Source: Pedobacter puniceum (lineage in GTDB: Bacteria > Bacteroidota > Bacteroidia > Sphingobacteriales > Sphingobacteriaceae). Taken from it: a stretch of DNA of 64,000 nucleotides. The notes below the pieces were generated by a model. That model was not told where the DNA came from. It saw nothing but the letters and a program-made list of their open reading frames with translations, and did not search any database. The stretch lies in contig NZ_WKJI01000002.1 of NCBI RefSeq assembly GCF_009674685.1, forward strand, positions 1,026,400 to 1,090,399. The letters are read 5' to 3'. Shown piece by piece: positions 44,197 to 53,144 of the stretch (its first letter is position 1; the number at the start of each line of letters is the position of its first letter). Position numbers and translations under genes: made by a program.

Positions 44197-44847
44197 GTGG
44201 CAAAAAGAAAATTACAGCGCTTTGCAGAGATAGGCACTTTTAAAAATGTGGTGCAGCTAGAAAACGGAAAACCTTTTAAAGGAAACTGGAAGAAAGAATT
44301 TTTTAAGAACAATAATCCTTTGATATTAGAGCTGGCCTGCGGAAAAGGCGAGTATAGCGTTAATTTAGGTCGTAAATACCCTGATAAGAATTTTTTAGGG
44401 ATAGATTATAAAGGTAACAGAATTTGGGTTGGAGCAAAAATGGCTCTAGATGAAAATTTAGATAATGTAGGTTTTTTAAGAATACAGATTCAGAATTTAC
44501 TAGATTATTTTGAGGCTGGTGAGGTTGATGAAATTTGGCTTACCTTCCCAGACCCTCAAGCGCAAAGTCCTTTAGAACGAAAAAGATTAACCAATCCTAC
44601 ATTTTTAGAAAAGTATAAAACCGTAACCAAAGCCAATGGTGCTATGCATCTAAAAACCGATAATGATGGTTTTTACGATTACACGTTAGAAAAAATTACA
44701 GAACTTAATTTCCCTATAGAAGAGCAAACTACTGATGTTTACAAAACGCATCCTACTGATGAGATTTTATCTATAAAAACGCATTACGAACGTTTGTATC
44801 TGCAAAAAGGAAAAAACATCAATTACGTAAGGTTTAAATTTTCTTAA
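44197..44847 (+). CDS. trmB: tRNA (guanine-N7)-methyltransferase
   Basis: A 216-residue SAM-dependent enzyme that makes m7G46 in tRNA. Typical motifs are LELACGKGEYSVNLG (SAM binding), FLGIDYKGNRIW, the conserved LTFPDPQAQSPLERKRLT segment, and the C-terminal HPTDEILSIKTHYERLYLQKGKNI with the catalytic YE region. The start is GTG. Residues TFPDPQ replace the proteobacterial TFPDPW, a variant common in this phylum. The alkyltransferase-like gene follows with no gap. Confidence 0.95.
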   Translation: MAKRKLQRFAEIGTFKNVVQLENGKPFKGNWKKEFFKNNNPLILELACGKGEYSVNLGRKYPDKNFLGIDYKGNRIWVGAKMALDENLDNVGFLRIQIQNLLDYFEAGEVDEIWLTFPDPQAQSPLERKRLTNPTFLEKYKTVTKANGAMHLKTDNDGFYDYTLEKITELNFPIEEQTTDVYKTHPTDEILSIKTHYERLYLQKGKNINYVRFKFS

Positions 44848-45189
44848 ATGGACAAAGCTACTTTTTTTGAACAGGTTTATCAGGTAGTGAGGCTTATTCC
44901 AAAAGGTAGGGTTACTTCTTACGGGGCAATTGCAGGTTTTTTAGGTGCAAAGGGTTCTTCTAGAATGGTAGGTTACGCCATGAATAGTTCTTTTACAGCG
45001 CATCCGCCAGTTCCGGCTCATCGGGTAGTGAATAGAAATGGTTTACTAACCGGTAAGTTTTATTTTGGTACAGCTACCGCGATGCAAGAGTTATTAGAAA
45101 AAGAGGGTATCAAGGTAGAAAACGATCAAATTATAAACTTTAAACAGCTTTTTTGGGATCCGGCAGTAGAAATTGATTTAGAAAAGTAA
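44848..45189 (+). CDS. Alkyltransferase-like (ATL/MGMT-family) protein
   Basis: A 113-residue protein matching the C-terminal DNA-binding domain of O6-methylguanine-DNA methyltransferase. The helix-turn-helix RVTSYGAIAGFLG and the MVGYAMNS segment with its nucleotide-flipping region are conserved. The active-site Cys is replaced by Ala (PVPAHRVV in place of PCHRV). It therefore cannot accept alkyl groups and should act as an alkyltransferase-like protein that binds O6-alkylguanine and signals to nucleotide excision repair. It directly abuts trmB. Confidence 0.92.
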   Translation: MDKATFFEQVYQVVRLIPKGRVTSYGAIAGFLGAKGSSRMVGYAMNSSFTAHPPVPAHRVVNRNGLLTGKFYFGTATAMQELLEKEGIKVENDQIINFKQLFWDPAVEIDLEK

Positions 45190-45262
45190 GCATCATCTTT
45201 TTTACACAAAGCTATAGCAAGGTTAGTACCTAGCATCTTTATATTCGTAATAAAAAAATAAC

Positions 45263-45607
45263 ATGGGAAAACTGGTTGATGATTTTAATAGCTATCGTAC
45301 AAAAATGAACGATAGGATAATGGAAAGTGCAAATACCAATATCAAACGTTTTTTTGCGCTAGATACTACAACCTATGCAGAAGGTGCTTTAGATGTAAAG
45401 ACCAAAGAAATGTTGGGTTTGGTTGCCTCTATGGTTTTACGTTGTGATGATTGTATCAAATACCATTTAGGAAAATGTCATGAAGCTGGTGTAAACCATG
45501 CCGAAATGAATGAAATATTTATGATTGCTAATTTGGTTGGCGGTTCTATTGTAATTCCACACTATAGAAGGGCAGTAGAGTATTGGGACGAGTTGAATGC
45601 GGGTTAA
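45263..45607 (+). CDS. AhpD/carboxymuconolactone decarboxylase-like protein
   Basis: A 114-residue all-helical protein of the AhpD-like/CMD superfamily. The redox motif Cys-Asp-Asp-Cys, followed by IKYH, is in the characteristic helix (MVLRCDDCIKYHLGKCHEAG). This points to a thiol-dependent peroxidase or electron-relay role rather than lactone decarboxylation, which lacks that CxxC. The segment HAEMNEIFMIANLVGGSIVIPH is typical of the family. It is flanked by DNA-repair genes but has its own 73-base upstream gap. Confidence 0.9.
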   Translation: MGKLVDDFNSYRTKMNDRIMESANTNIKRFFALDTTTYAEGALDVKTKEMLGLVASMVLRCDDCIKYHLGKCHEAGVNHAEMNEIFMIANLVGGSIVIPHYRRAVEYWDELNAG

Positions 45608-45658
45608 GTATATACCATCGTATTTAAACATTTATTACAATTTTTATAAATTCATCTC

Positions 45659-46228
45659 ATGAACCAACCCCAATTAAACCCTCGTTGCCCATGGTGTGGC
45701 ACAGATCCACTTTATGTAAAATACCACGATGAAGAGTGGGGCAAAGAAGTTCATGATGATAAAATACTTTTTGAATTTTTAATTCTTGAAGCAGCACAGG
45801 CAGGTTTAAGTTGGATAACTGTATTACGTAAAAGAGAAAACTACCGCAGGCTTTTTGCCAATTTTGATGCAGAAAAAGTAGCTCAATTTACTGATGCCGA
45901 TATAGAACGTATTTTACAAGACCCGGGCATCATTCGTAATCGTTTAAAAGTAGTTTCGGCGGTTAACAATGCAAAGCTGTTTTTAAAGGTGCAGCAAGAA
46001 TTTGGCTCTTTTGATACCTACTTATATTCCTTTATGCCTAACCAAAAGCCCATTATAAATTTTCCTTCAAGCATGGCAGATGTTCCCGCCCGTACAGAAA
46101 TATCTGATGCCATTGCTAAAGATATGAAAAAAAGAGGCTTTAAATTTTTTGGTACAACCATTTGCTATGCACACATGCAGGCAACTGGTATGGTGAATGA
46201 TCATTTAATTACTTGTACACATAAATAG
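45659..46228 (+). CDS. tag: DNA-3-methyladenine glycosylase I
   Basis: A 189-residue Tag-type glycosylase that removes 3-methyladenine from DNA. The N-terminal RCPWCGTDPLYVKYHDEEWG and the C-terminal GMVNDHLITCTH hold the structural zinc ligands. EAAQAGLSWITVLRKRENYR carries the base-binding Glu and Trp, followed by the helix-hairpin-helix region. Length is normal. With the ATL gene upstream and polA downstream it forms a small DNA-repair neighbourhood. Confidence 0.95.
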   Translation: MNQPQLNPRCPWCGTDPLYVKYHDEEWGKEVHDDKILFEFLILEAAQAGLSWITVLRKRENYRRLFANFDAEKVAQFTDADIERILQDPGIIRNRLKVVSAVNNAKLFLKVQQEFGSFDTYLYSFMPNQKPIINFPSSMADVPARTEISDAIAKDMKKRGFKFFGTTICYAHMQATGMVNDHLITCTHK

Positions 46229-46261
46229 CATCGGCAACAGCCATAATCTTTAATATATTTA

Positions 46262-46269
46262 TAAATTTG
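46262..46269 (+). promoter_or_regulatory. Putative -7 promoter box for polA
   Basis: TAAATTTG fits TAnnTTTG, 50 bases before the polA ATG. Confidence 0.45.
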
Positions 46270-46319
46270 GATGATGCCTCTTTTAAACCAAGAAGGTATC
46301 ATCACTCAAATCAATAAAA

Positions 46320-49121
46320 ATGAAAAAACTCTTTCTTTTAGATGGGATGGCTTTAATTTACAGAGCCCATTTTGCATTAAGTAAAAATCCACGTTTTACT
46401 TCAACAGGTATCAATACTTCGGCAGTAATGGGTTTTGCAAATACGTTGTTAGAAGTCTTAAAGAAAGAAAATCCATCTCATATTGCGGTAGTTTTTGATA
46501 CTGAAGCACCAACAGAAAGGCATACTGATTTTTTAGCTTATAAAGCCAATAGGCAAGCCATGCCAGAGGATTTATCTCTTGCCCTGCCTTATGTAAAAAA
46601 ACTGATAGAAGGTTTTAACATCCCAGTAATTACTTCTGATGGTTACGAAGCCGATGATGTAATTGGAACCCTAGCTAAAAAAGCAGAAAAAGAAGGTTTT
46701 ACCGTTTTCTGCATGACTCCGGATAAAGATTTTGCCCAACTTGTATCAGAAAATATTTTTATTTACAAACCCGCCAGAATGGGTAATGATATGGAGATTT
46801 TAGGGGTGAAAGAGGTATTGGCAAAATGGGAGATAGAGCATATCCACCAAGTGATAGATATTTTAGGCCTTTGGGGCGATGCTGTTGATAATATCCCGGG
46901 TATACCGGGTATTGGAGAAAAAACCGCTAAGGCTTTAATTAAGCAATACGGCTCTATGGAAAATATCATAGCCAATAGTCACGAGCTTAAGGGCAAACAA
47001 AGAGAAAATGTGGAGACTTTTGCAGCTCAAGGTTTACTTTCTAAAAGGTTAGCAACAATTTTATTAGATGCTCCAGTAGAATTTCATGAAGAAAGCTTTA
47101 GGTTAGATAAGCCCAATAAGGAGGTTTTAGAGCCTTTATTTGCCGAGTTAGAATTTAGAACTTTAGGAAAACGTGTTTTTGGAGAAGATTTTTCTGTAAA
47201 TGATGCTAAAACCAACAGCAGCGGACAAATGGATTTATTTGGTAGTCCGGCTGCAAGTAATTTGGTACAAAAGCCAGTTACAGAGCTGGCAGAAGCTATA
47301 ATACCATCAAAAAATATTGATAATACGCCACACGAGTATCATTTGGTTAATGATGCAGCAAGTAGGCAAAACCTTATTCAAGAACTATTAAAACAAAAAG
47401 AAATTTGTTTTGATACAGAAACTACTGGTTTAGATGCCCATGAAGCAGAGTTGGTAGGTTTATCTTTTAGTTTTAAAGTTGGTGAGGGTTATTATATTCC
47501 GCTATCAGAAAATCAGGAAGAATGTAAAGCTGTTTTAGAAGAGTTTAGACCTGTTTTTGAAAATGAAAACATCAGAAAAATTGGTCAGAATATTAAATAC
47601 GATTTACTCATTTTAAAATGGTATAACATTAACCTAAAAGGCGAATTGTTTGATACCATGCTAGCCCATTACCTGCTAGACCCAGACACTCGCCATAATA
47701 TGGATGTATTGGCAGAAAATTATTTGGGTTATACGCCTGTTTCTATTACCGAGTTGATTGGTAAAAAAGGAAAAAACCAAGGTAATATGCGTGATGTTGA
47801 GCCAGAGAAAGCAAAAGATTACGCTGCTGAGGATGCCGATATTACCCTACAACTAAAAGAAGTTTTTGAGCCTTTGCTTAAAGATGTTCAAGCTGATAAT
47901 TTAGCTCAAAACTTGGAAAATCCATTAATCTACGTTTTGGCAGATATGGAGAAAGAAGGGGTAAGGATAGATGTTGAGCAACTTCAAACCTATTCTAAAG
48001 ATTTAGAGGTAGAAATAAACCGTTTAGAAGCTACAGTTTTTGATAAAGCTGGTGTAAAATTCAATATCGGTTCACCAAAACAACTAGGCGAAGTTTTATT
48101 TGATAAGCTAAAGCTTGATGATAAAGCTAAGAAAACCAAAACCGGGCAGTACCAAACTGGTGAAGATGTTTTACTTGCACTCGCCAATAAATCAGACATT
48201 GTTAGAGATATATTAGATTACCGCCAGTTATGTAAGTTAAAGTCTACTTATGTAGATGCGCTTCCGCTGATGATAAATCCTAAAACCAATAGGGTGCATA
48301 CTTCATATAATCAAGCGGTAGCTGCAACAGGAAGGTTAAGTTCTAATAATCCAAACTTGCAAAATATCCCCATAAAGACAGAAAGAGGCAGAGAAGTAAG
48401 AAAAGCATTTATCCCTAGAGATGAAAATCATATCCTTTTATCTGCCGATTATTCTCAAATTGAGCTACGGATTATTGCAGAAATTAGTAAAGATGAAAAC
48501 ATGATGGAAGCTTTTGTAAATGGTTTAGATATCCATACCGCAACCGCAGCTAAGGTTTATGGTGTAGCGTTATCAGAAGTAACATCAGAACAAAGAAGAA
48601 ATGCTAAAGCGGTAAACTTTGGAATTATATACGGTCAATCTGCTTTTGGTTTATCTCAAAATTTAGGCATCCCAAGAAAAGAAGCGGCAGAAATTATAGA
48701 AAACTACTTCACGCAATACGCAGGTATCAAAAGATATATGTCAGATACCATGAATTTTGCTCGTGAAAATGGTTACGTAGAAACCATTATGGGGCGTAGA
48801 AGATATTTAAGAGATATCAACTCGGCCAACCAAACTGTAAGAGGTTTTGCAGAGCGAAATGCTATTAATGCACCTATACAAGGTTCTGCGGCAGATATGA
48901 TTAAGGTTGCCATGATTCAAATACATCAAGATATCATCAGCCAAAAGCTACAATCTAAAATGACTATGCAGGTACATGATGAGTTGGTTTTTGATGTTTT
49001 GATTTCTGAGAAAGAGCAAATGAAAACCATTATCCAAAACAGGATGAAAAATGCTCTAAAAACAACTGTACCAATTGTGGTAGAAATTGGTGAAGGACAA
49101 AACTGGTTAGAGGCACATTAA
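46320..49121 (+). CDS. polA: DNA polymerase I
   Basis: A 933-residue enzyme with all three domains. The 5'-3' exonuclease covers about 1-290 (FLLDGMALIYRAHFAL, SDGYEADDVIGTLA, and the helix-hairpin-helix IPGIPGIGEKTA). The 3'-5' proofreading domain is active-looking, with CFDTETTGLD and the DADIT region. The polymerase domain has NLQNIPIKTERGREVRKAF, the metal site DYSQIELR, the finger region RRNAKAVNFGIIYG, and VHDELVFD. An unconserved linker rich in Ser and Ala lies near 295-345. It is transcribed alone. Confidence 0.97.
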   Translation: MKKLFLLDGMALIYRAHFALSKNPRFTSTGINTSAVMGFANTLLEVLKKENPSHIAVVFDTEAPTERHTDFLAYKANRQAMPEDLSLALPYVKKLIEGFNIPVITSDGYEADDVIGTLAKKAEKEGFTVFCMTPDKDFAQLVSENIFIYKPARMGNDMEILGVKEVLAKWEIEHIHQVIDILGLWGDAVDNIPGIPGIGEKTAKALIKQYGSMENIIANSHELKGKQRENVETFAAQGLLSKRLATILLDAPVEFHEESFRLDKPNKEVLEPLFAELEFRTLGKRVFGEDFSVNDAKTNSSGQMDLFGSPAASNLVQKPVTELAEAIIPSKNIDNTPHEYHLVNDAASRQNLIQELLKQKEICFDTETTGLDAHEAELVGLSFSFKVGEGYYIPLSENQEECKAVLEEFRPVFENENIRKIGQNIKYDLLILKWYNINLKGELFDTMLAHYLLDPDTRHNMDVLAENYLGYTPVSITELIGKKGKNQGNMRDVEPEKAKDYAAEDADITLQLKEVFEPLLKDVQADNLAQNLENPLIYVLADMEKEGVRIDVEQLQTYSKDLEVEINRLEATVFDKAGVKFNIGSPKQLGEVLFDKLKLDDKAKKTKTGQYQTGEDVLLALANKSDIVRDILDYRQLCKLKSTYVDALPLMINPKTNRVHTSYNQAVAATGRLSSNNPNLQNIPIKTERGREVRKAFIPRDENHILLSADYSQIELRIIAEISKDENMMEAFVNGLDIHTATAAKVYGVALSEVTSEQRRNAKAVNFGIIYGQSAFGLSQNLGIPRKEAAEIIENYFTQYAGIKRYMSDTMNFARENGYVETIMGRRRYLRDINSANQTVRGFAERNAINAPIQGSAADMIKVAMIQIHQDIISQKLQSKMTMQVHDELVFDVLISEKEQMKTIIQNRMKNALKTTVPIVVEIGEGQNWLEAH

Positions 49122-49194
49122 AATCATAATTTATTAAGAAATAATTCTTCATTTAAATAACAAAATACTAAATTAAAGCACCAATTTATCTTTA

Positions 49195-50625
49195 ATGAAT
49201 GTATTACATTTAAGTGCAGAATGTTATCCGGTAGCCAAAGCAGGTGGCTTGGGCGATGTTGTGGGTGCACTTCCAAAATATCAAAAGCAAGAAGGTGTAC
49301 AGGCAAGCGTGGTGATGCCTTTTTATAATCGGAAATTTACGCAAGAGCATCATTTAATAAACGTTTTTAGTAGTTCTTCTAATTTGGGGCAAAGAGTTTT
49401 TGATTATGAAATCCTGAAGGAAGAAAAAGATGTACTAGGTTTTGAGCTTTATTTAGTTAAAATACCAAGTTTATTAGACCGCGAAGAAATATACTGCTAT
49501 CCAGATGAAATAGAGCAATTTGTGGCCTATCAAATTGCTGTTGTAGATTGGTTGGTAAAAGCCAATATTCAAGTAGATTTGGTGCATTGCCATGATCATC
49601 ATGCTGGTTTAGTGCCTTTTCTTATGCAGCATTCATCCAGATTTAACGCCCTAAAAGATATTCCTACAGTTTTAACTATCCATAATGGGCAATACCAAGG
49701 TTGGTTGGGTTGGGATAAATTTTACTATTTGCCAGATGCAGACACCAGCAAAACAGGTCTTCTAGATTGGGGTGGCTGTATTAATTCTTTGGCCGCAGCA
49801 GTAAAATGTTGCTGGGCTTACACTACCGTTTCGCCAAGTTATTTGGCCGAGTTAAAACATCAAGCTAACGGATTAGAATTTTTATTCGAGTTGGAGCAGC
49901 AAAAAGGAATAGGTATTTTAAATGGTATAGATCCAGCCGTTTGGAATCCTGCTAAAGATAAAATGATTGCCAAAACTTATACCGCTGCTAGTGTGGTGCA
50001 AGGTAAAGCGTTTAATAAGGCAGAAATTTGCCGAGCTTTTGGTTTAGATGAAACAAAACCACTTTTTACATTTATAGGTAGGTTGGTTTTAGAGAAAGGG
50101 GCAGATAAACTTGCCGATGCCATAAGAGATAGCTTAAAAGCTTTTGATGGACAAATTAGCGTCTTGGTATTGGGTTCTGGCGAGAAATATATAGAGCAAC
50201 AACTGGTAGATTTAAAAGAAGAATTTAAAGACTATAATGTTTATATCGGTTATAATGAGGAGCTTTCACATCAGATTTATGCTGGTGCAGATTTTATCTT
50301 GATGCCATCAAGAGTAGAACCTTGCGGTTTAAACCAATTATATGCTTTAAAATATGGCACCGTAGCTATCGTAAGGGCAACCGGCGGATTAAAAGATTCT
50401 ATTATTGATATTGATGATACTGATGGCTATGGTATAAGATTTGATAATTGTGAGGTAAGTGATATTGTAAAAGCAATCGAAAGGGCTATCTACCTCTATC
50501 AAGACAATAAAAAACTAACACAAATAAGAAAATCTATGATGAGTTTAGACTTTTCATGGAATAAATCGGCACAGCAATACATTCATTTATACAACAGCTT
50601 AATACTACAAAATGGTACCATCTAA
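49195..50625 (+). CDS. glgA: Glycogen (starch) synthase
   Basis: A 476-residue GT5-family glucosyltransferase that elongates alpha-1,4-glucan. Typical features are the N-terminal substrate loop KAGGLGDVVGALP, the HCHDHHAGLVP segment, the second Rossmann domain starting with FTFIGRLVLEKGADKL, and EPCGLNQLYALKYGT with the catalytic Glu. GT5 enzymes may use ADP-glucose, supplied by the glgC product encoded next. The gene overlaps glgC by 14 bases, so the two are translationally coupled. Confidence 0.94.
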   Translation: MNVLHLSAECYPVAKAGGLGDVVGALPKYQKQEGVQASVVMPFYNRKFTQEHHLINVFSSSSNLGQRVFDYEILKEEKDVLGFELYLVKIPSLLDREEIYCYPDEIEQFVAYQIAVVDWLVKANIQVDLVHCHDHHAGLVPFLMQHSSRFNALKDIPTVLTIHNGQYQGWLGWDKFYYLPDADTSKTGLLDWGGCINSLAAAVKCCWAYTTVSPSYLAELKHQANGLEFLFELEQQKGIGILNGIDPAVWNPAKDKMIAKTYTAASVVQGKAFNKAEICRAFGLDETKPLFTFIGRLVLEKGADKLADAIRDSLKAFDGQISVLVLGSGEKYIEQQLVDLKEEFKDYNVYIGYNEELSHQIYAGADFILMPSRVEPCGLNQLYALKYGTVAIVRATGGLKDSIIDIDDTDGYGIRFDNCEVSDIVKAIERAIYLYQDNKKLTQIRKSMMSLDFSWNKSAQQYIHLYNSLILQNGTI

Positions 50626-51883
50626 AGTCATTTCAATTATCCTAGGTGGCGGGCAAGGCTCTCGTCTTTATCCTCTAACAGCAACACGTTCTAAACCTGC
50701 AGTGCCTATTGCTGGTAAATATCGTTTGGTTGATATTCCTATATCAAATTGTATAAATTCTAACTTAAAAAGGATTTTTGTTTTAACTCAGTTTAACTCG
50801 GCATCTTTAAATAAACACATTAAAAACACGTATCATTTTAGCGTTTTTAGCGATGCTTTTGTTGATATTTTGGCAGCAGAGCAAACTCCTTTAAATACAA
50901 CTTGGTACCAAGGTACGGCTGATGCTGTAAGACAAAGTTTACATCATGTAAAACAGCATGATTTTGAATATGTATTAATCTTATCTGGCGACCAGCTTTA
51001 CCAGATGGATTTTGAAGCGATGGTTGATTCGCATATAGAAAAAGGTGCTGATATTTCTATCGCAACTATACCAGTTAATGCCAAAGATGGAACCAGTTTT
51101 GGGATTTTAAAAGCCGATGAAAACCTTTCTATAACAGCTTTTACAGAGAAGCCAAATGCCGAGAAAATTATAGGTTGGGAGTCTGAAGTAGGCGAAGAGA
51201 TGGCTAAACAAGGCAGGCATTATCTAGCATCTATGGGTATTTATCTTTTCAATAAAGATGTATTGATTAGTATGTTAGAGGGTAACGAGCGTCATGATTT
51301 TGGCAAAGAAATTATCCCACAAGCGGTTGGGGTAAATAAGATTGTAAGTTACCAATATGAAGGTTATTGGACAGATATAGGAAATATAGATTCTTTCTTT
51401 GAAGCCAATTTAGGTATCACAGATGAAGTTCCTCAATTTAATTTATTTAGTCCTTGCCCTATTTTCTCTAGAGCTAGGATGCTTCCTCCATCTAAAATAT
51501 CAGGCACAAAATTAACCAATACAGTTATTGCCGATGGTTGCATCATACATGCAGAAGAAATTACCAGAGCGGTTATAGGTATTAGAACTAGAATTGGTGC
51601 AGGCACTAAAATTTCTAACTGTTATGTTATGGGTAGCGATTATTATCAAACCCTCGAGGAAATTGAAGGTTTAAAACAAACCCATAAACCTTTAACCGGT
51701 ATTGGCGAAAATTGTACGATTAACAATGCCATTTTAGATAAAAATTGTTTCATTGGCAATAATGTAGTAATTAATGGTGGTCCACATTTACAAGACGGAG
51801 ATTTTGATACCCATACTTGTAAAGATGGTATCATTGTTATCAAGAAAAAAGCCGTTATTGCTGATGGTACTGTTATAGGGTAG
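50612..51883 (+). CDS. glgC: Glucose-1-phosphate adenylyltransferase
   Basis: A 423-residue ADP-glucose pyrophosphorylase, the committed step of glycogen synthesis. The nucleotide-binding GGGQGSRLYPLTATRSKPAVP, the YQGTADAVRQ segment, SGDQLYQMD and FTEKP are all conserved. The C-terminal third is a left-handed beta-helix with hexapeptide repeats such as INNAILDKNCFIGNNVVI. With glgA it forms a two-gene glycogen module; branching and debranching enzymes are not in the window. Confidence 0.95.
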   Translation: MVPSKVISIILGGGQGSRLYPLTATRSKPAVPIAGKYRLVDIPISNCINSNLKRIFVLTQFNSASLNKHIKNTYHFSVFSDAFVDILAAEQTPLNTTWYQGTADAVRQSLHHVKQHDFEYVLILSGDQLYQMDFEAMVDSHIEKGADISIATIPVNAKDGTSFGILKADENLSITAFTEKPNAEKIIGWESEVGEEMAKQGRHYLASMGIYLFNKDVLISMLEGNERHDFGKEIIPQAVGVNKIVSYQYEGYWTDIGNIDSFFEANLGITDEVPQFNLFSPCPIFSRARMLPPSKISGTKLTNTVIADGCIIHAEEITRAVIGIRTRIGAGTKISNCYVMGSDYYQTLEEIEGLKQTHKPLTGIGENCTINNAILDKNCFIGNNVVINGGPHLQDGDFDTHTCKDGIIVIKKKAVIADGTVIG

Positions 51884-51990
51884 GGATAGCCTTACCCTCA
51901 ATCCCTTTCCTTCAAAGAGAATTTCTTCTGGACACAGGAGAAGGAAGTGTAGGGGATGAATTTTTTTGCTATCCTAAGCGGAGTCGAAGT
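51884..51990. repeat. Remnant of dispersed intergenic repeats
   Basis: The 3' spacer of glgC holds purine/pyrimidine-rich text with an imperfect inverted arrangement (CCCTTTCCTTC near 51902, GAAGGAAGTGTAGGGG near 51941). A second motif, CCTAAGCGGAGTCGAAG, lies at 51973-51989. I recognise the latter style of motif as an intergenic repeat in this phylum, but copy number cannot be tested here. Confidence 0.4.
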
Positions 51991-52003
51991 TTAAAAAAAT
52001 CAT

Positions 52004-52043
52004 AAAAAAAGCGTGTTTCATTAATTTGAAACACGCTTTTTTT
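52004..52043. terminator. Bidirectional intrinsic terminator
   Basis: A 17-base stem (AGCGTGTTTCA/TGAAACACGCT core) with flanking A and T runs, between convergent glgC and the UPF0173 gene. Confidence 0.93.
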
Positions 52044-52058
52044 ATGGAGTAGGGATTT

Positions 52059-52751
52059 TTAAATCTCTACACTATCTTCTTCTTTTAAACTTATTTTCAT
52101 CAGCGTAAGCGTTTGCCCGGCATCAGCAAATTTTTGTTTAGCTGCTTCGCTATCTATTTTGATATAGCCAAAAGTATCGTAATGCATACCTATAACTTTT
52201 TTACAGCCTACAAACTTTGCAGCTATGGTAGCTTCTTCAACGCCCATGGTAAAATTATCGCCAATAGGCAAAAAGGCATGCTCAATATCATGAAACTCGC
52301 CAATTAACTTCATGTCTTGGGTAAGAGAAGTATCGCCAGCGTAGTAATAAGATTTTCCTTCTGTTTTAATAATAAAACCGCCTGCTGTGCCACCGTAAGT
52401 ACCATCTGGCAAAGAATTAGAGTGCGCTGCATAAGTCATCTTAACAGTGCCAAAATCAAAATTCCAAGAGCCACCTATGTTTAGTGGATGCCCGCCGGCT
52501 ACACCTTGTTTAGAAAACCACTCTACAATTTCATAAGAACTTACCAATTTAGCACCTGTTCTTTGCGCTATGTTTTGTACATCGGCTACGTGGTCTCCAT
52601 GTCCGTGAGAGATTAAAATATAATCACATTCAATGGTATTGATGTCAATATGTTTTGCCAATTCATTAGGAGAAATGAATGGATCAATTAAAATTTTCTT
52701 TCCTCCTGTTTGTAGTAAAAAGCAAGAGTGTCCTAAATAATTTACCTTCAT
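52059..52751 (-). CDS. UPF0173-type metal-dependent hydrolase
   Basis: A 230-residue metallo-beta-lactamase-fold protein. Motifs are GHSCFLLQTGGKKILIDPF at the N-terminus, the zinc-binding SHGHGDHVAD, YYAGDTSLTQDM, and the C-terminal GMHYDTFGYIKID. This is the conserved UPF0173/YtkL group, with unknown substrate. Length is typical. It is 11 bases after the YbaB gene on the minus strand, so the two are probably co-transcribed. Confidence 0.92.
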   Translation of the reverse strand: MKVNYLGHSCFLLQTGGKKILIDPFISPNELAKHIDINTIECDYILISHGHGDHVADVQNIAQRTGAKLVSSYEIVEWFSKQGVAGGHPLNIGGSWNFDFGTVKMTYAAHSNSLPDGTYGGTAGGFIIKTEGKSYYYAGDTSLTQDMKLIGEFHDIEHAFLPIGDNFTMGVEEATIAAKFVGCKKVIGMHYDTFGYIKIDSEAAKQKFADAGQTLTLMKISLKEEDSVEI

Positions 52752-52762
52752 AAAATGTTTAT

Positions 52763-53086
52763 TTATTTACCAAATAGATTGCCTAATGCGCCTAAGCCAC
52801 CCATGCTGCCTAGCATTTCTTGCGTCATGGCGGCAGTTTCTGCCTGCGAAATTTTTTCTGCCTGTTCTAAAGCTTTATTTACTGCAACGGCTATTAATTC
52901 TTCTAAAGCTTCTTTATCTGTTGAGGTATAAAAATCATCAGTAATAGCTATAGATTTAATGGTTTTACCAGCAGTAGCAATAACTTTTATAGCACCGTTT
53001 TCTGCCTCGCCAGTTACGCTAATGGTTTCAAGTCTTTTCTTAACTTCTTCTGCTTTCTTTTGTGCTTCAAATAACTTATCAAACAT
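52763..53086 (-). CDS. YbaB/EbfC nucleoid-associated protein
   Basis: A 107-residue small protein with the YbaB layout: a helical N-terminus (KLFEAQKKAEEVKKRLETI), a central beta sheet (GAIKVIATAGKTIKSIAITDDFY), and a second helix with ALEQAEKISQAETAAM, ending in a Gly/Leu-rich tail. YbaB/EbfC dimers bind DNA without strong sequence preference. No recR or dnaX gene is adjacent, unlike in many other bacteria. Confidence 0.92.
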   Translation of the reverse strand: MFDKLFEAQKKAEEVKKRLETISVTGEAENGAIKVIATAGKTIKSIAITDDFYTSTDKEALEELIAVAVNKALEQAEKISQAETAAMTQEMLGSMGGLGALGNLFGK

Positions 53087-53144
53087 GTTGGCTTTATTGT
53101 TAAATGGTTAAATAAATTTTATGGATAAAATGTTTTAAATCATG

